Part shown: positions 8,368 through 17,207 of the stretch, one piece after another | How the letters are laid out: every line of letters starts with the position of its first letter | Numbering within the stretch: position 1 is the stretch's first letter | Assembly (NCBI GenBank): GCA_024279255.1 | Contig: JAJRRT010000041.1 | Span: forward strand, 1-64,000 | Source of the DNA: Deltaproteobacteria bacterium | GTDB taxonomy: Bacteria > Desulfobacterota > Desulfuromonadia > Desulfuromonadales > Geopsychrobacteraceae | DNA: 64,000 nt | Reading direction: 5' to 3' | Made by a program: the position numbers and the translations under genes | The notes under the pieces: generated by a model | The model's database searches: none | Seen by the model: the letters and a program-made list of their open reading frames with translations, nothing else | Told to the model about the DNA's origin: nothing

Positions 8368-9189
8368 TCACTGGTTGTATTGGGACAAAACAGCTTCGAG
8401 GACTGCTCCGGAGATGGAGCGGGCCTTCTCGGAGATCGTATTGCAGTAGCGTTTGTTTCCCCTCGGGTCGATGTCGCCGATCTTTAAGCCTTGTGATACG
8501 TTGGAGTCGGGACGGATCAGGCCGCGGAGGATGCCGTCGATGGAGGCAAGCACTGGAGTGTCGCCAACCTGCCCAATGACATTTCCTTGTTGGACCTGGT
8601 CACCGATCTGTCGTTCAGTGACAAAGAGGCCTACATCTGGAGAGCGTAGAACCCGTTCTTTTGTGTAACCGCCGATATTCCCCGGAATACCTGTGTTGGC
8701 TTCGGCTTTCCCTGAACGGATGAGCCGGCCCAGATCGTGACCCCGATTGGTTTCGATCACAATGTGGCAATCTTTGCCTGCCTCGAATCCTGGACCGAGC
8801 CCAATGACCAGCGGGGCGTCGTTGATGCTGATGCCGAGGTTTCTCTTGGCCAGGGTCGCATCAATGATGATGTCGGGCTTTAGTTGCTTGATGCTCTCTG
8901 CCTGTGGATCGACACGGACTGCAATCTGCTGTTCTTGCCAGACCTGCCTGAGTTGATCTTCCTCGTTGATCAGGGTTGCTTCGATCCCCTCTACCGTCAC
9001 CATCCCTTCGTGAACAGCCTCACAAAAGGAGACTTGCCTGCGCACCGCCAGGGGGGAGACCGTCTCCAGCATGAGGATACGCCGCAGATTCGCGCCGAAC
9101 AGGCGGCAGGCTACGCCGGTCGCCATCTCTCCCGCCCCTTTGATCAGGATGACACGGCCCTTCAGCGCCCTTGCCGGCATCTCACTCAT
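8368..9189 (-). CDS. yqeB: YqeB-family selenium-dependent molybdenum hydroxylase maturation protein
   Basis: A protein of about 273 residues in the EF2563/YqeB family. An N-terminal Rossmann-like VILIKGAGEMATGVACRL is followed by IIDATLAKRN, the region VIGLGPGFEAGKDCHIVIE, and a C-terminal lipoyl-like fold around VIGQVGDTPVLASIDG. The start at 9189 (ATGAGTGAGATG) overlaps the xdhC stop by 8 bp and is preferred over an upstream ATG at 9258 that would overlap much more. The family is a marker for selenium-requiring molybdenum hydroxylases. Confidence 0.88.
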   Translation of the reverse strand: MSEMPARALKGRVILIKGAGEMATGVACRLFGANLRRILMLETVSPLAVRRQVSFCEAVHEGMVTVEGIEATLINEEDQLRQVWQEQQIAVRVDPQAESIKQLKPDIIIDATLAKRNLGISINDAPLVIGLGPGFEAGKDCHIVIETNRGHDLGRLIRSGKAEANTGIPGNIGGYTKERVLRSPDVGLFVTERQIGDQVQQGNVIGQVGDTPVLASIDGILRGLIRPDSNVSQGLKIGDIDPRGNKRYCNTISEKARSISGAVLEAVLSQYNQ

Positions 9190-9943
9190 GACCGTGGTAG
9201 ACTGAAAGAAGTTGGCTGGCGATGCTAATGGCGATCTCCCGTGGTGAATTGCCACCATTGTCGTGACCGACAGGGCAGCGCACGCCGGAGAGGTCGAAGC
9301 CCTTCTCGGTCAGATTCTTCTCCACCCGACCCCACTTGGTTTTACTGCCAATCATGCCGATGAAACGTGTCGGATGGGGGAGGACCTCCTCTAGAACCTG
9401 TTGATCTATCGTACCGTTATAAGTCAGGATAGTCACGAAGCTGCGCTTGTCACACCAGTTGGCGTTCTCGATAAAATCGGTCCAGCGGCAATGATGACGG
9501 ATGACACCATCTGGAATTCTGGAGTCGTTTATCCACTCTTCACGGTCATCGATCAAGTGAACAACAAAGGGGGTCCCTTCGAGGATTTGACACAGGTCCT
9601 GGCCAATATGCCCGGCCCCAAAAAGGTAGAGAGAGGGATTGCTGTTGACCACTTCCATATACATCTCCATTGTCCCGCCACAGGCCGGGAATTCGCCTTT
9701 TTGTTGTAGCGGGATTTCGGTAGATTTTGACTGAACTTGTTCAAGACACTCCCTGGCGTCCTCAAGGGCATGGTACTCTGGAACGCCCCCGCCGACTGTT
9801 CCATGGATAGAGCCGTCGGGGAGGACAATCATTTTAGCACCCTGTTTACGAGGTGTCGAACCGGTCGTTTTAGTCACCGTTACCAGAACGGCCAACTGAT
9901 TTTTTCGGCGCAACTCAGCAAGTTTTCCAATCCAGTCCCACAT
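9182..9943 (-). CDS. xdhC: XdhC-family molybdenum cofactor insertion/sulfuration chaperone
   Basis: A 253-residue XdhC/CoxI protein. The N-terminal domain has LVTVTKTTGSTPRKQGAKM and GTVGGGVPEYHAL, and the C-terminal Rossmann domain begins at LYLFGAGHIGQDLC (about residue 108) and includes FIGMIGSKTKW. XdhC binds the matured molybdenum cofactor and delivers it to xanthine dehydrogenase-type apoenzymes. Its place between transport and YqeB genes fits service to the hydroxylase upstream in the same block. Confidence 0.9.
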   Translation of the reverse strand: MWDWIGKLAELRRKNQLAVLVTVTKTTGSTPRKQGAKMIVLPDGSIHGTVGGGVPEYHALEDARECLEQVQSKSTEIPLQQKGEFPACGGTMEMYMEVVNSNPSLYLFGAGHIGQDLCQILEGTPFVVHLIDDREEWINDSRIPDGVIRHHCRWTDFIENANWCDKRSFVTILTYNGTIDQQVLEEVLPHPTRFIGMIGSKTKWGRVEKNLTEKGFDLSGVRCPVGHDNGGNSPREIAISIASQLLSVYHGHE

Positions 9944-10009
9944 GGTTCATATCGCCTTTCCTAGTGTCTTACAATGCTTGAGGGCTTATATCTGAATCAG
10001 TGATTCAGG

Positions 10010-10762
10010 TTATAACCATAGATATGAGCTCTCGGATATCTTCAACGGCCGAGGCCAGGTGATCTTTTCTGCTGTGGCAACATGTTGCCGTGGGGATGCG
10101 GGGTACGTTGCAGCCTCCAGCTTGCCGTCACGCATCCGGATGACTTCAGCTCCAAGCCGTTCAGGTTGGTCCAGATCATGGGTCGAGAAAATAATCGTCA
10201 TGCCCTGTTGCGGCAAGCTTGTCAGTAATGCCTCAACGATCTGAAGACTCGCTTCATCAATGTTAGCAGTCGGTTCATCCAGCAGCAATACCTTCGGCCT
10301 CAGCGCCAGAGCGCGGGCCAAGGCAACTCGCCGAACTTCACCCCCGGAGAGTTCTCGGGCCTTGCGTTTTTCAAATCCGCCCAGACCGACATCTTCCAAC
10401 GCCTGGCTGATACGATTGTTCCGCTCTTCCCCTTGAATGCCGCGAAGGCGCAAGCCGAAAGCAATGTTCCTGGCAACCGTGTCATCAAACAGGTAGGGCG
10501 CCTGCTCGACCAGGGTGATCTGTTGGCGAAGCTTTTTGAGCTCAGAGCGAGTCCCGTGCACAAGGGTGTCGCCAAAATAAATGGCTCCTGATTCTGGTCG
10601 CCTGAGCATCGCCAAGAGCCACAACAGGGTGCTTTTCCCCGCGCCGTTGGGGCCGGTCAGGCTGTACAGAACTCCGTCTCTTACCTCCAGACGTTCAATC
10701 CAGAGATTAAAGTTATTCCCACGACCGAGTTGAATATTTTGTAGAGAAAAGACAGGTTTCAT
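10010..10762 (-). CDS. tupC: Tungstate/molybdate ABC transporter ATPase
   Basis: A 250-residue ABC ATPase: Walker A GPNGAGKST (about 37-45), Q-loop LVEQAPYL, signature LSGGEVRR and Walker B VLLLDEPTANID. It overlaps no neighbour but lies 7 bp from the permease gene. The binding protein and permease are of the Tup type, so tungstate is the likely cargo; molybdate is also plausible given the molybdenum hydroxylase in the same block. Confidence 0.85.
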   Translation of the reverse strand: MKPVFSLQNIQLGRGNNFNLWIERLEVRDGVLYSLTGPNGAGKSTLLWLLAMLRRPESGAIYFGDTLVHGTRSELKKLRQQITLVEQAPYLFDDTVARNIAFGLRLRGIQGEERNNRISQALEDVGLGGFEKRKARELSGGEVRRVALARALALRPKVLLLDEPTANIDEASLQIVEALLTSLPQQGMTIIFSTHDLDQPERLGAEVIRMRDGKLEAATYPASPRQHVATAEKITWPRPLKISESSYLWL

Positions 10763-10769
10763 CGTCGAC

Positions 10770-11456
10770 TCACCTATGCTGCAATAGATTAAGAAACAGA
10801 TTTATCAGCAGAACAATGGTCATAAGTACGATGCCTAGGGCCAGGCCAAAAGCAAATTCACCCTTACTTGTTTCCAGGGCTATTGCTGTGGTCATGGTTC
10901 GGGTGAAACCGCGAATGTTGCCGCCAAGCATCATTGCGACCCCGACCTCGCCAATAACGCGGCCGAATCCGGCGATCACCGCTGCCATGATGCCGAAGCG
11001 GGTCTCCTTGAGCAGCTGCCAGCCAGACTGCAGAGATCCTGCTCCCAAGGTCATGGCGGTGGACATGATTCGGTTGTCCGCCCCGTTTATTACCGACAGG
11101 GTGTAGTTGGCGACGATTGGAGTGGCCAGAACAGTCTGACCAATAATCATCGCCAGCGGGGTATAGAGCAGTTCCCAGCCTCCCAGCGGTCCCTGACGGC
11201 TGAGCATGCCGAACAGCAGCAGGCCGATGACTACCGACGGCAGAGACATCAGAGTGTTGAGCAGGGTCAGAACCAGGCGTCGACCAGTGAACTGTTTCAG
11301 TCCGAGGGCGATCCCCGCAGGCACTCCCAGCACGCTCGCCAGTAGAATAGCTGTCAGGGATGTGTAGAGGGAAATACCGACCGTACTCAGAACCTCTTGG
11401 TTGAGCTGAGTGATCAGGCCAATCGCGGCACTCAGTGATGTTAGCAGGTAGTCCAA
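10770..11456 (-). CDS. tupB: Tungstate/molybdate ABC transporter permease
   Basis: A 228-residue inner-membrane permease with about five helices and the BPD-transport loop VIAGFGRVIGEVGVAMMLGG, close to the EAA motif. The N-terminal part (SLSAAIGLITQLNQEVLSTV) and overall length match TupB. It lies between the ATPase (7 bp) and the binding protein (10 bp) in one transcription unit. Confidence 0.87.
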   Translation of the reverse strand: MDYLLTSLSAAIGLITQLNQEVLSTVGISLYTSLTAILLASVLGVPAGIALGLKQFTGRRLVLTLLNTLMSLPSVVIGLLLFGMLSRQGPLGGWELLYTPLAMIIGQTVLATPIVANYTLSVINGADNRIMSTAMTLGAGSLQSGWQLLKETRFGIMAAVIAGFGRVIGEVGVAMMLGGNIRGFTRTMTTAIALETSKGEFAFGLALGIVLMTIVLLINLFLNLLQHR

Positions 11457-11466
11457 GGGATTCCCG

Positions 11467-12282
11467 CTATTCGTCTATGTAAAAGAGCTGTTGACCATTA
11501 ACCCGGAATCCGGTGGTCAGCTTACGAGCAGACGACGACACCAGATAGTCGAGAAATCGCTTCGCAAGTTCAACCTTGAGATGAGGATGCCGGTCTGGAT
11601 TGACCCGGATCGCCCCGTAAGAGTTGAATTGCCCTGGGATCTCCTCTACTACCACCACGAGATCGGTCTTGGCCTGGTAAGCGAGATAGGTGCCACGATC
11701 ACTCAGAGTGTAGCCGCCACGCTCGTTCGCCATAGTGATCACTTCGCCCATGCCGCGGCCAACTTCCAGATACCAGTCGCCAACCGGGATGACACCTATG
11801 TCCTGCCAGAGTTGCATCTCTCGAATATGGGTGCCGGAATTATCACCTCGGGAGATGAAGATCTCCTGTTTCTCGGCGATCCTGCTCAATGCTGCGGCGA
11901 TTTTTTTGCTACCAGCAATACCAGCCGGGTCGGCAATTGGGCCGAGTATGACAAAATCATTGTACATAATATTACGGCGGTCGACGCCGTAACCGTCGGC
12001 AACAAACTTCTCCTCTTTGCTGCGAGCGTGGACCAGCACCACGTCAACATCGCCGGACTCGCCAAGCTTGAGTGCCTTACCGGTGCCGACCGAGAGGACA
12101 TCGACCCGGCAGTTGTTCGCCTCCTCAAAAGGAGGCAACAACACGTCCAACAGACCAGAATTTTCGGTGGAGGTGGTGGTCGCCAGGCGAAGATGCTCGA
12201 TCGCCAAAGCCGGTACCGCAGCCAGCACCAACAAACAACAGCAGAGTGCCTGGATTGTTATGTTTTTCACCGAGATTGGCAT
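11467..12282 (-). CDS. tupA: Tungstate-binding periplasmic protein, TupA type
   Basis: A 271-residue binding protein with a signal peptide (hydrophobic stretch ending AVPALA near residue 27). Directly after it is LRLATTTSTENSGLLDVLLP, the TTTS oxyanion-binding motif of TupA. LSVGTGKALKLGESGDVDV and SRGDNSGTH are also family features. TupA binds tungstate with high selectivity in characterised cases. Its gene starts 42 bp after the hydroxylase large subunit, so uptake of the metal is coupled to enzyme synthesis. Confidence 0.88.
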   Translation of the reverse strand: MPISVKNITIQALCCCLLVLAAVPALAIEHLRLATTTSTENSGLLDVLLPPFEEANNCRVDVLSVGTGKALKLGESGDVDVVLVHARSKEEKFVADGYGVDRRNIMYNDFVILGPIADPAGIAGSKKIAAALSRIAEKQEIFISRGDNSGTHIREMQLWQDIGVIPVGDWYLEVGRGMGEVITMANERGGYTLSDRGTYLAYQAKTDLVVVVEEIPGQFNSYGAIRVNPDRHPHLKVELAKRFLDYLVSSSARKLTTGFRVNGQQLFYIDE

Positions 12283-12324
12283 CGCTCCATTACCTCTTTG
12301 TAAGAAAAACTGGAGATCTTAACT

Positions 12325-14694
12325 TCAGGCTCTCTTATCAGGGAACAGACCTTTTCCCTTGATCGCCTTCAATATCTTTTCCGGCGTAAAGGGCGCTTCG
12401 TTGAACTGGATACCGATAGCATCAAAGATGGCATTGCCAACTGCTGGTCCCGGTGCACAAAGACCAGCCTCGCCCACGCCCCTGGCACCGTAAGGACCGT
12501 ACTGCTCCTCAGTGGTCACCAGCTGAATATCACACTTGGGCATGTCCGTAGGGCCGAACATCTTGTAGTCTGTGAAGCTGTTGTTCAGGATCAACCCGTT
12601 CTCATCGTAATACATTTCCTCAGTCAGGGAGAAGCCGAGTCCTTGCTGGATGCCGCCTTCTAACTGCCCTTCCACGGCCGCTGGATTGATCGCCTGACCG
12701 ATATCGTTAACATAGGTGCATTCCAGTACCTTCAATTCACCGGTCTCCGTATCCACCTCTACTTCCACAAAACAGGCATACCAGCCCGGATTATTGGCAA
12801 AAGGCATGAAGGATGCTTTACCGATAATCTGACCACGATCAAACTTGAACTGAAAGTCTTCCGGGCTCATGAAGGCGTAGATTCCCTTCCAGAGCAGTTC
12901 CTTCAGATCGACAATCTGATCAGGGGCTTCTTTAGTGAAAATCTTCTTGTCTTCCATCACCAGCTCTGCGGGGTCGACCTTGAGGAATTTTGCCGCTTTT
13001 GCATAGACCTGCTTCATGGCGTCTTCACAGGCTTCCTTGACTGCGCGCCCGGCTGTCCAGATGGTACGACTGGCATGGGCGCCGATATCAAACGCATTTG
13101 CGTCCGAGTCTCCCCAATTCAGGAAAACATCATCCATGGAGAAGCCCAGCGCTTCTGCTGCAATCTGTGTAATCGCCGTATGATTTCCGCATCCAAGGTC
13201 GCTGATGGAACAATTTATTATCGCAGTGGCATCTTCGTTGAGGGTTACCGTTGCGACGGTATGCTCCAGCAGGACGGGGAAGCCGGCACTGCAGTGCACA
13301 CCGAGCATCATGCCGGTCCCGCGACGCTTTGGACCGCTCTGGTTGGCATTTATTTCTTTCTTTTCATGCCAGCCGAAGCTTTCGACCCCTCTATCAAGGA
13401 CTTCGTCGGCACCGCAGTTCATCGTGGGAACCCCGAAACCCCATGGATCCCCACCGGCCTCACGGTGCCATTTCTTGTGCCATTCGATGGTGTCAATCCC
13501 GGTGTCTGTACACATCCTTTGAATTAACTGTTCCATGCACAATGCTTGCTGCGGATTGCCGTAGCCGCGGAAAGCGCCGCAGGGGACCTTGTTGGTGAAG
13601 ATGGCATCACCGTCAAATCTGAAATTTTCGAATTTATAAGCTCCCCTAGCCAAAATTCCGGAAACCCATACCACCCCGCCATGGGTATAGTATCCACCCT
13701 TTTCGAACGACATGTAGCCGTCATAGACCACCGGGGTCCCGTCTTTTTTGAAACCCATTTTCAACTTGAAACGTCCGGAATGTCGGGTTTCCGATGCGAC
13801 CCAATCCTCTTCCCGGGTGTAATTGAGCTTGATCGCGCGACCAGGTACGGCCAAGGCCATGGCACAGACATAGGGTTCGCCGATCAAGCCGAGGCGGGTG
13901 CCGAATCCTCCACCGATGACAGTCTGGTTGACTTTAATCCTCGACATGGGCAGGCCGAAGAGCTTGTGAAGTTTCGTTTGCACCGGTTTGGGCATCTGGG
14001 ATGAGGTCCAGACATTCAGGCGATCCTGATCATCGAATTGGGCAATATAACTATGGGGCTCCATCTGGCAATGCTTCTGTTTGGGAACATAGTAGTCTTC
14101 TTCATAGATGAGGTCAGACTCCGCAAAGCCCTTATCGATATCGCCATAGCCGTAAAACCCTTCCGGGAAAAGTCCGCCGGGGACCCTGTAGGCTACGTTG
14201 CCCGGTTTTTCCGGGGTAAACTGCACGGCGTCAGGATGACTGGCCTCTTCAGTGGTGAGGTATACGGGCAGGGGTTCGTATTCCACATCGACCATCTCGG
14301 CAGCCGCTTCGGCTTCGGCTTCAGTCTTGGCTATGATTCCACACAGGGCATCACCCTGATGTTTTACATGTTTGGTGAAAATCGGTTCTTCGCCGATTTC
14401 TCCCCAGACTGCGTTGAGCTCATCCGGTGCAAACAGGTCCATGACGCCGGTGTTATAGGTATTGTATTTTTCAATATCCTCGGGCACCAGAATCTTGACC
14501 ACGCCCGGCATTTTTTGCGCCCTGGAGATGTCCAGTTTAATTACCCTGGCATGGGCATATTGCATACAGCGGACAATCTTGCCATGCAATGCGTTCGGCA
14601 TGTGAATATCGTCGGCATACATGGCCCGGCCTGTTACTTTTATTTTTGCATCAACTTTTGGTACGCTTTTCCCTACTATTTTAAGCTCACTCAT
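12325..14694 (-). CDS. Xanthine dehydrogenase-family molybdenum hydroxylase, large subunit
   Basis: A 789-residue molybdopterin-binding subunit. Visible family elements are the VTGRAMYADDI start of the small domain, VIGGGFGTRLG, CGAFRGYGNPQ (cofactor-binding loop) and the C-terminal GARGVGEAGLCAPG carrying the catalytic Glu. Such enzymes hydroxylate a C-H bond with water-derived oxygen. Linkage to YqeB, YqeC and a MocA-like protein suggests a labile selenium ligand on molybdenum. The substrate is not evident; N-heterocycles, purines and aromatic CoA thioesters are all precedents. Confidence 0.9.
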   Translation of the reverse strand: MSELKIVGKSVPKVDAKIKVTGRAMYADDIHMPNALHGKIVRCMQYAHARVIKLDISRAQKMPGVVKILVPEDIEKYNTYNTGVMDLFAPDELNAVWGEIGEEPIFTKHVKHQGDALCGIIAKTEAEAEAAAEMVDVEYEPLPVYLTTEEASHPDAVQFTPEKPGNVAYRVPGGLFPEGFYGYGDIDKGFAESDLIYEEDYYVPKQKHCQMEPHSYIAQFDDQDRLNVWTSSQMPKPVQTKLHKLFGLPMSRIKVNQTVIGGGFGTRLGLIGEPYVCAMALAVPGRAIKLNYTREEDWVASETRHSGRFKLKMGFKKDGTPVVYDGYMSFEKGGYYTHGGVVWVSGILARGAYKFENFRFDGDAIFTNKVPCGAFRGYGNPQQALCMEQLIQRMCTDTGIDTIEWHKKWHREAGGDPWGFGVPTMNCGADEVLDRGVESFGWHEKKEINANQSGPKRRGTGMMLGVHCSAGFPVLLEHTVATVTLNEDATAIINCSISDLGCGNHTAITQIAAEALGFSMDDVFLNWGDSDANAFDIGAHASRTIWTAGRAVKEACEDAMKQVYAKAAKFLKVDPAELVMEDKKIFTKEAPDQIVDLKELLWKGIYAFMSPEDFQFKFDRGQIIGKASFMPFANNPGWYACFVEVEVDTETGELKVLECTYVNDIGQAINPAAVEGQLEGGIQQGLGFSLTEEMYYDENGLILNNSFTDYKMFGPTDMPKCDIQLVTTEEQYGPYGARGVGEAGLCAPGPAVGNAIFDAIGIQFNEAPFTPEKILKAIKGKGLFPDKRA

Positions 14695-15173
14695 CGGGTT
14701 TCCCCTTTCATCATGTCACGGGCGTGCTGAACGGCATCAACAATTTTTTCATACCCCGTGCAGCGGCACATATTACCTTCCAGTTCGTGGCGGATCTGAT
14801 CTTCGGTAGGGTTTGGATTCTCTTCCAGAATGCTGATAGTTTTCATGACCATGCCCGGCGTGCAGAAGCCGCACTGAATGGCATGTCTATCAATAAACGC
14901 CTGTTGAACAGGATGTAGCTCGCCATCTTTTTCAAGGCCCATAATCGTGGTGATATGCATGCCGTCGGCAAGGGCGGCGAGAGTCAGACAGGCCAGGATG
15001 CTGGTTTTTCCATTCACCAGTACGGTACAGGCGCCGCACTCTCCGGTGCCGCAACCGTATTTGGTTCCGGTCGAACCGATACTCCTTAACACCTGCAGCA
15101 GGGTCTGGTTGGCATCAACCGTCAGGTTGTATTTCTCTTCGTTGATATGAAGAGTAATATCGCGCGTTTTCAT
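14691..15173 (-). CDS. Molybdenum hydroxylase [2Fe-2S] subunit
   Basis: A 160-residue small subunit carrying both expected clusters: plant-type CGTGECGAC near residue 41 and the helical-domain CGFCTPGM plus MCRCTGYEKI motifs further on. It transfers electrons from molybdenum to the FAD subunit. It overlaps the large-subunit start by 4 bp and lies 38 bp after the FAD gene. Confidence 0.94.
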   Translation of the reverse strand: MKTRDITLHINEEKYNLTVDANQTLLQVLRSIGSTGTKYGCGTGECGACTVLVNGKTSILACLTLAALADGMHITTIMGLEKDGELHPVQQAFIDRHAIQCGFCTPGMVMKTISILEENPNPTEDQIRHELEGNMCRCTGYEKIVDAVQHARDMMKGETR

Positions 15174-15211
15174 GTGTTATCTCCTTATATGGGCTAAATT
15201 TTTGTATGGAT

Positions 15212-16102
15212 TTATGACTTGCATACTTTCTGGATAATCCGTTTCACCATCACGCCAGCAACATCCCGCCGGTATTCAGCCGTTGAGCGGACATCATCGA
15301 TGGGAGTGACTTCCGAGGAGGCACTTTTGGCCACACTCTCAAGGATCTGGTCGGTGATTTCAACGCCTGCCAGAAGTTTTTCCGTCTCTTTGAGCCGGAC
15401 AATGGTCGGCGCAACCGAAGCCATGGCGATCCTGGCGCTCTTGCAGGTGGTGCCGGACATCTCAAGACGCACCGAAACGGTTATCTTGGAAAGGTCGTGT
15501 TCTACGCGGGTCATTTTATGATGAGCCGAAACCGTTCCATCGGATTTCGGGGGAAGCTTTAGCTCCACCGCGAGCTCATCGGTTTTTCGTGCAGTAAGCC
15601 GGTAGCCGAGATAGAAGTCATCAACATCAACTTCACGGCGTCCAGCTGTTCCTTCAAGCGTCAGTGTGCCGCCCCATGCCAGGATGGCGCACCCGCAATC
15701 AGCGCATGGAGAAGCATTGAGCAGGTTGCCTACCACGGTCCCCATGTTTCTGGTCTGCTTCGTTCCGCAAACCCCCACCGATTCCAGCAGACCGGGATAG
15801 TTCTCCTTGACCACCGGATGGGCTGCCACCTGCGACAGGGTCGCCATGGCGCCGATTCTCAAACCTTCAGTTTCGTCATACTCGACATAGTCCAGCCCGG
15901 GAACCTCAGCCAGACTCAGGAGATAGCCGAACGCATTCTCTCCTTTACAATTGCATTTGAGCTGACCTTTCATCTGCACCAGCAAGTCGGTGCCACCAGC
16001 CAGGATTGCGGCATCTCCTTGGTACTGGGAAAGTAGCTTCAAAGCTTCTTCCTTGCTTTGCGGAACCAGTATCTCAAAATCCGGTAAGACTCTTGTGCTC
16101 AT
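15212..16102 (-). CDS. Molybdenum hydroxylase FAD-binding subunit, cysteine-rich
   Basis: A 296-residue FAD subunit with AILAGGTDLLVQMKG (near 31-45) and RNMGTVVGNLLNASP, the two flavin-contact loops. Unusually, the loops carry extra cysteines: CNC near residue 49 and CADCGC after ASP near residue 132. Normal CoxM/XdhB proteins have no such cluster. 4-Hydroxybenzoyl-CoA reductase has an extra [4Fe-4S] here, but on a longer insertion that is absent in this protein. Whether these cysteines bind a cluster is open. Confidence 0.9.
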   Translation of the reverse strand: MSTRVLPDFEILVPQSKEEALKLLSQYQGDAAILAGGTDLLVQMKGQLKCNCKGENAFGYLLSLAEVPGLDYVEYDETEGLRIGAMATLSQVAAHPVVKENYPGLLESVGVCGTKQTRNMGTVVGNLLNASPCADCGCAILAWGGTLTLEGTAGRREVDVDDFYLGYRLTARKTDELAVELKLPPKSDGTVSAHHKMTRVEHDLSKITVSVRLEMSGTTCKSARIAMASVAPTIVRLKETEKLLAGVEITDQILESVAKSASSEVTPIDDVRSTAEYRRDVAGVMVKRIIQKVCKS

Positions 16103-16170
16103 GTGGTTTTCTCCTTATTCCCTATATTCTTAATTCTTTGATAAAAGTTACTTTTTCGCGTGGAAGCGTA

Positions 16171-16581
16171 TTAATCGAACGCTGCAGCGAGTTCACAGGT
16201 GTCATTGTGCTCACGGAGGTAGGTTAACCGACCCTCTTCACTGAATTGAGCAACCCAGACAAAGGGAATATTGTAGCTACGGCCTGTAGTTAGGCAGACA
16301 CTGTCAACTTCTTTGCCAACGACAATGACCGTGTTTGTGTCGGGTTCGGCGTAGAATTTATGGTACTCCAACGGTCCCATCTTGATTGCCATGCTCAGTT
16401 CAGTGAGGTAACGCACGAGCTCCTGAATCCCTTCGTATTTACCACCAAATGGGATGTGGTCAGGCACATAGTTCTCCCAGACAACTTGAGTATCAACCAG
16501 ATCCGCAAAGGCGAGAGCCGGGGTGGACAGAGCTGTGCCCATGAAGGTGGTAAAACATTCTACAAGCTGGTCTTTATTCAT
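16171..16581 (-). CDS. SnoaL-like (NTF2-fold) protein
   Basis: A 136-residue NTF2-fold protein (SnoaL/ketosteroid isomerase superfamily): FADLVDTQVVWENYVP, PFGGKYEGIQELVRYL and the late FSEEGRLTYLREHNDTCEL follow the usual helix-sheet pattern. It is the first gene after the sigma-54 promoter at 16689-16704 and leads the molybdenum block. It differs clearly from the two near-identical SnoaL-like proteins at 18585 and 29739. Function is unknown; the fold serves isomerases, hydratases and small-molecule binders. Confidence 0.8.
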   Translation of the reverse strand: MNKDQLVECFTTFMGTALSTPALAFADLVDTQVVWENYVPDHIPFGGKYEGIQELVRYLTELSMAIKMGPLEYHKFYAEPDTNTVIVVGKEVDSVCLTTGRSYNIPFVWVAQFSEEGRLTYLREHNDTCELAAAFD

Positions 16582-16688
16582 TGTTCTCTATCTCCAATGT
16601 AAAAAGTTATGGGGCAATTTTAGCTGACGATGTTTTAAGTGCGGTGCCAGAAAGAATGCGATACATAGGCAAATCTTACTCAAACAAG

Positions 16689-16704
16689 AGCAATGCCTGT
16701 GCCA
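16689..16704 (-). promoter_or_regulatory. Sigma-54 promoter of the molybdenum hydroxylase block
   Basis: TGGCACAGGCATTGCT on the minus strand, with the required GG-N10-GC spacing. It lies about 110 bp before the SnoaL-like gene and is the only strong promoter candidate for the 9.6-kb minus-strand run ending at 6971. The same 16 bases recur at 63870-63885. Confidence 0.88.
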
Positions 16705-16804
16705 TGCAATTGAACAACGGCTACTGTCTCCCTCAACTGCGCTATCTCACTAGACTTCTGATTGTTGACCCGCGCTTCCGAGGCAGGCAAAACTGCGTTT
16801 TACT

Positions 16805-16839
16805 TGTCTTGATATCGACTAAGCGTCTAAATATCGACG
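16805..16839 (-). promoter_or_regulatory. Activator-binding site, tandem dyads (site 1)
   Basis: On the minus strand, CGTCGATATTTAGACG (16839-16824) and AGTCGATATCAAGACA (16820-16805), starting 19 bp apart. The first dyad begins 135 bp before the first base of the sigma-54 promoter at 16704. Same layout as five other sites in the window. Confidence 0.85.
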
Positions 16840-17151
16840 GACGTGTCGTTGTCGTTTTAATTGTGGAAGGTGGGCTCGTAAAATGTCGAGAGTTCATAAA
16901 AGTTAGCTTTTCAGCGATGGGCGATATCCTTCCCCCTCCCCACCCAAAAAAAAGACACGAAAACGACCAATTAAAGGTCAAATACTAAAGCTGGGTTTAT
17001 ATAAACAGAGAAGGGGCTAATAAACTTTTGATTAGCTTTGGCAAAGAGGGGTGTGGAAGTGGGTCTTTTGCGACTCTTGAAGGTGCTTTCTTGCAGGGGG
17101 CCGGGAACGTTTTTTTTGGGGGGGCAGCAGGATCGCAGGCCGGACTGAATA
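16840..17151. other. Non-coding stretch with homopolymer tracts
   Basis: No convincing gene. It holds a C/A-rich tract (CCCCCTCCCC then eight A, about 16932-16952) and a T8-G7 tract near 17110. Nothing else was recognised. Confidence 0.6.
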
Positions 17152-17189
17152 GGCGGGAAGTTCGGCGTGGGGGCGCCGGACTTCCCGCC
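17152..17189 (-). terminator. Strong hairpin after the CMD-like gene
   Basis: A 16-bp stem (GGCGGGAAGTTCGGCG, 17152-17167, against CGCCGGACTTCCCGCC, 17174-17189) with one G-T pair and a 6-nt loop. It starts 19 bp after the stop of the minus-strand gene at 17208. There is no clear T-run, so it may be a terminator or an mRNA-stabilising 3' hairpin. Confidence 0.65.
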
Positions 17190-17207
17190 ACCTTAATGAA
17201 GGGATTT

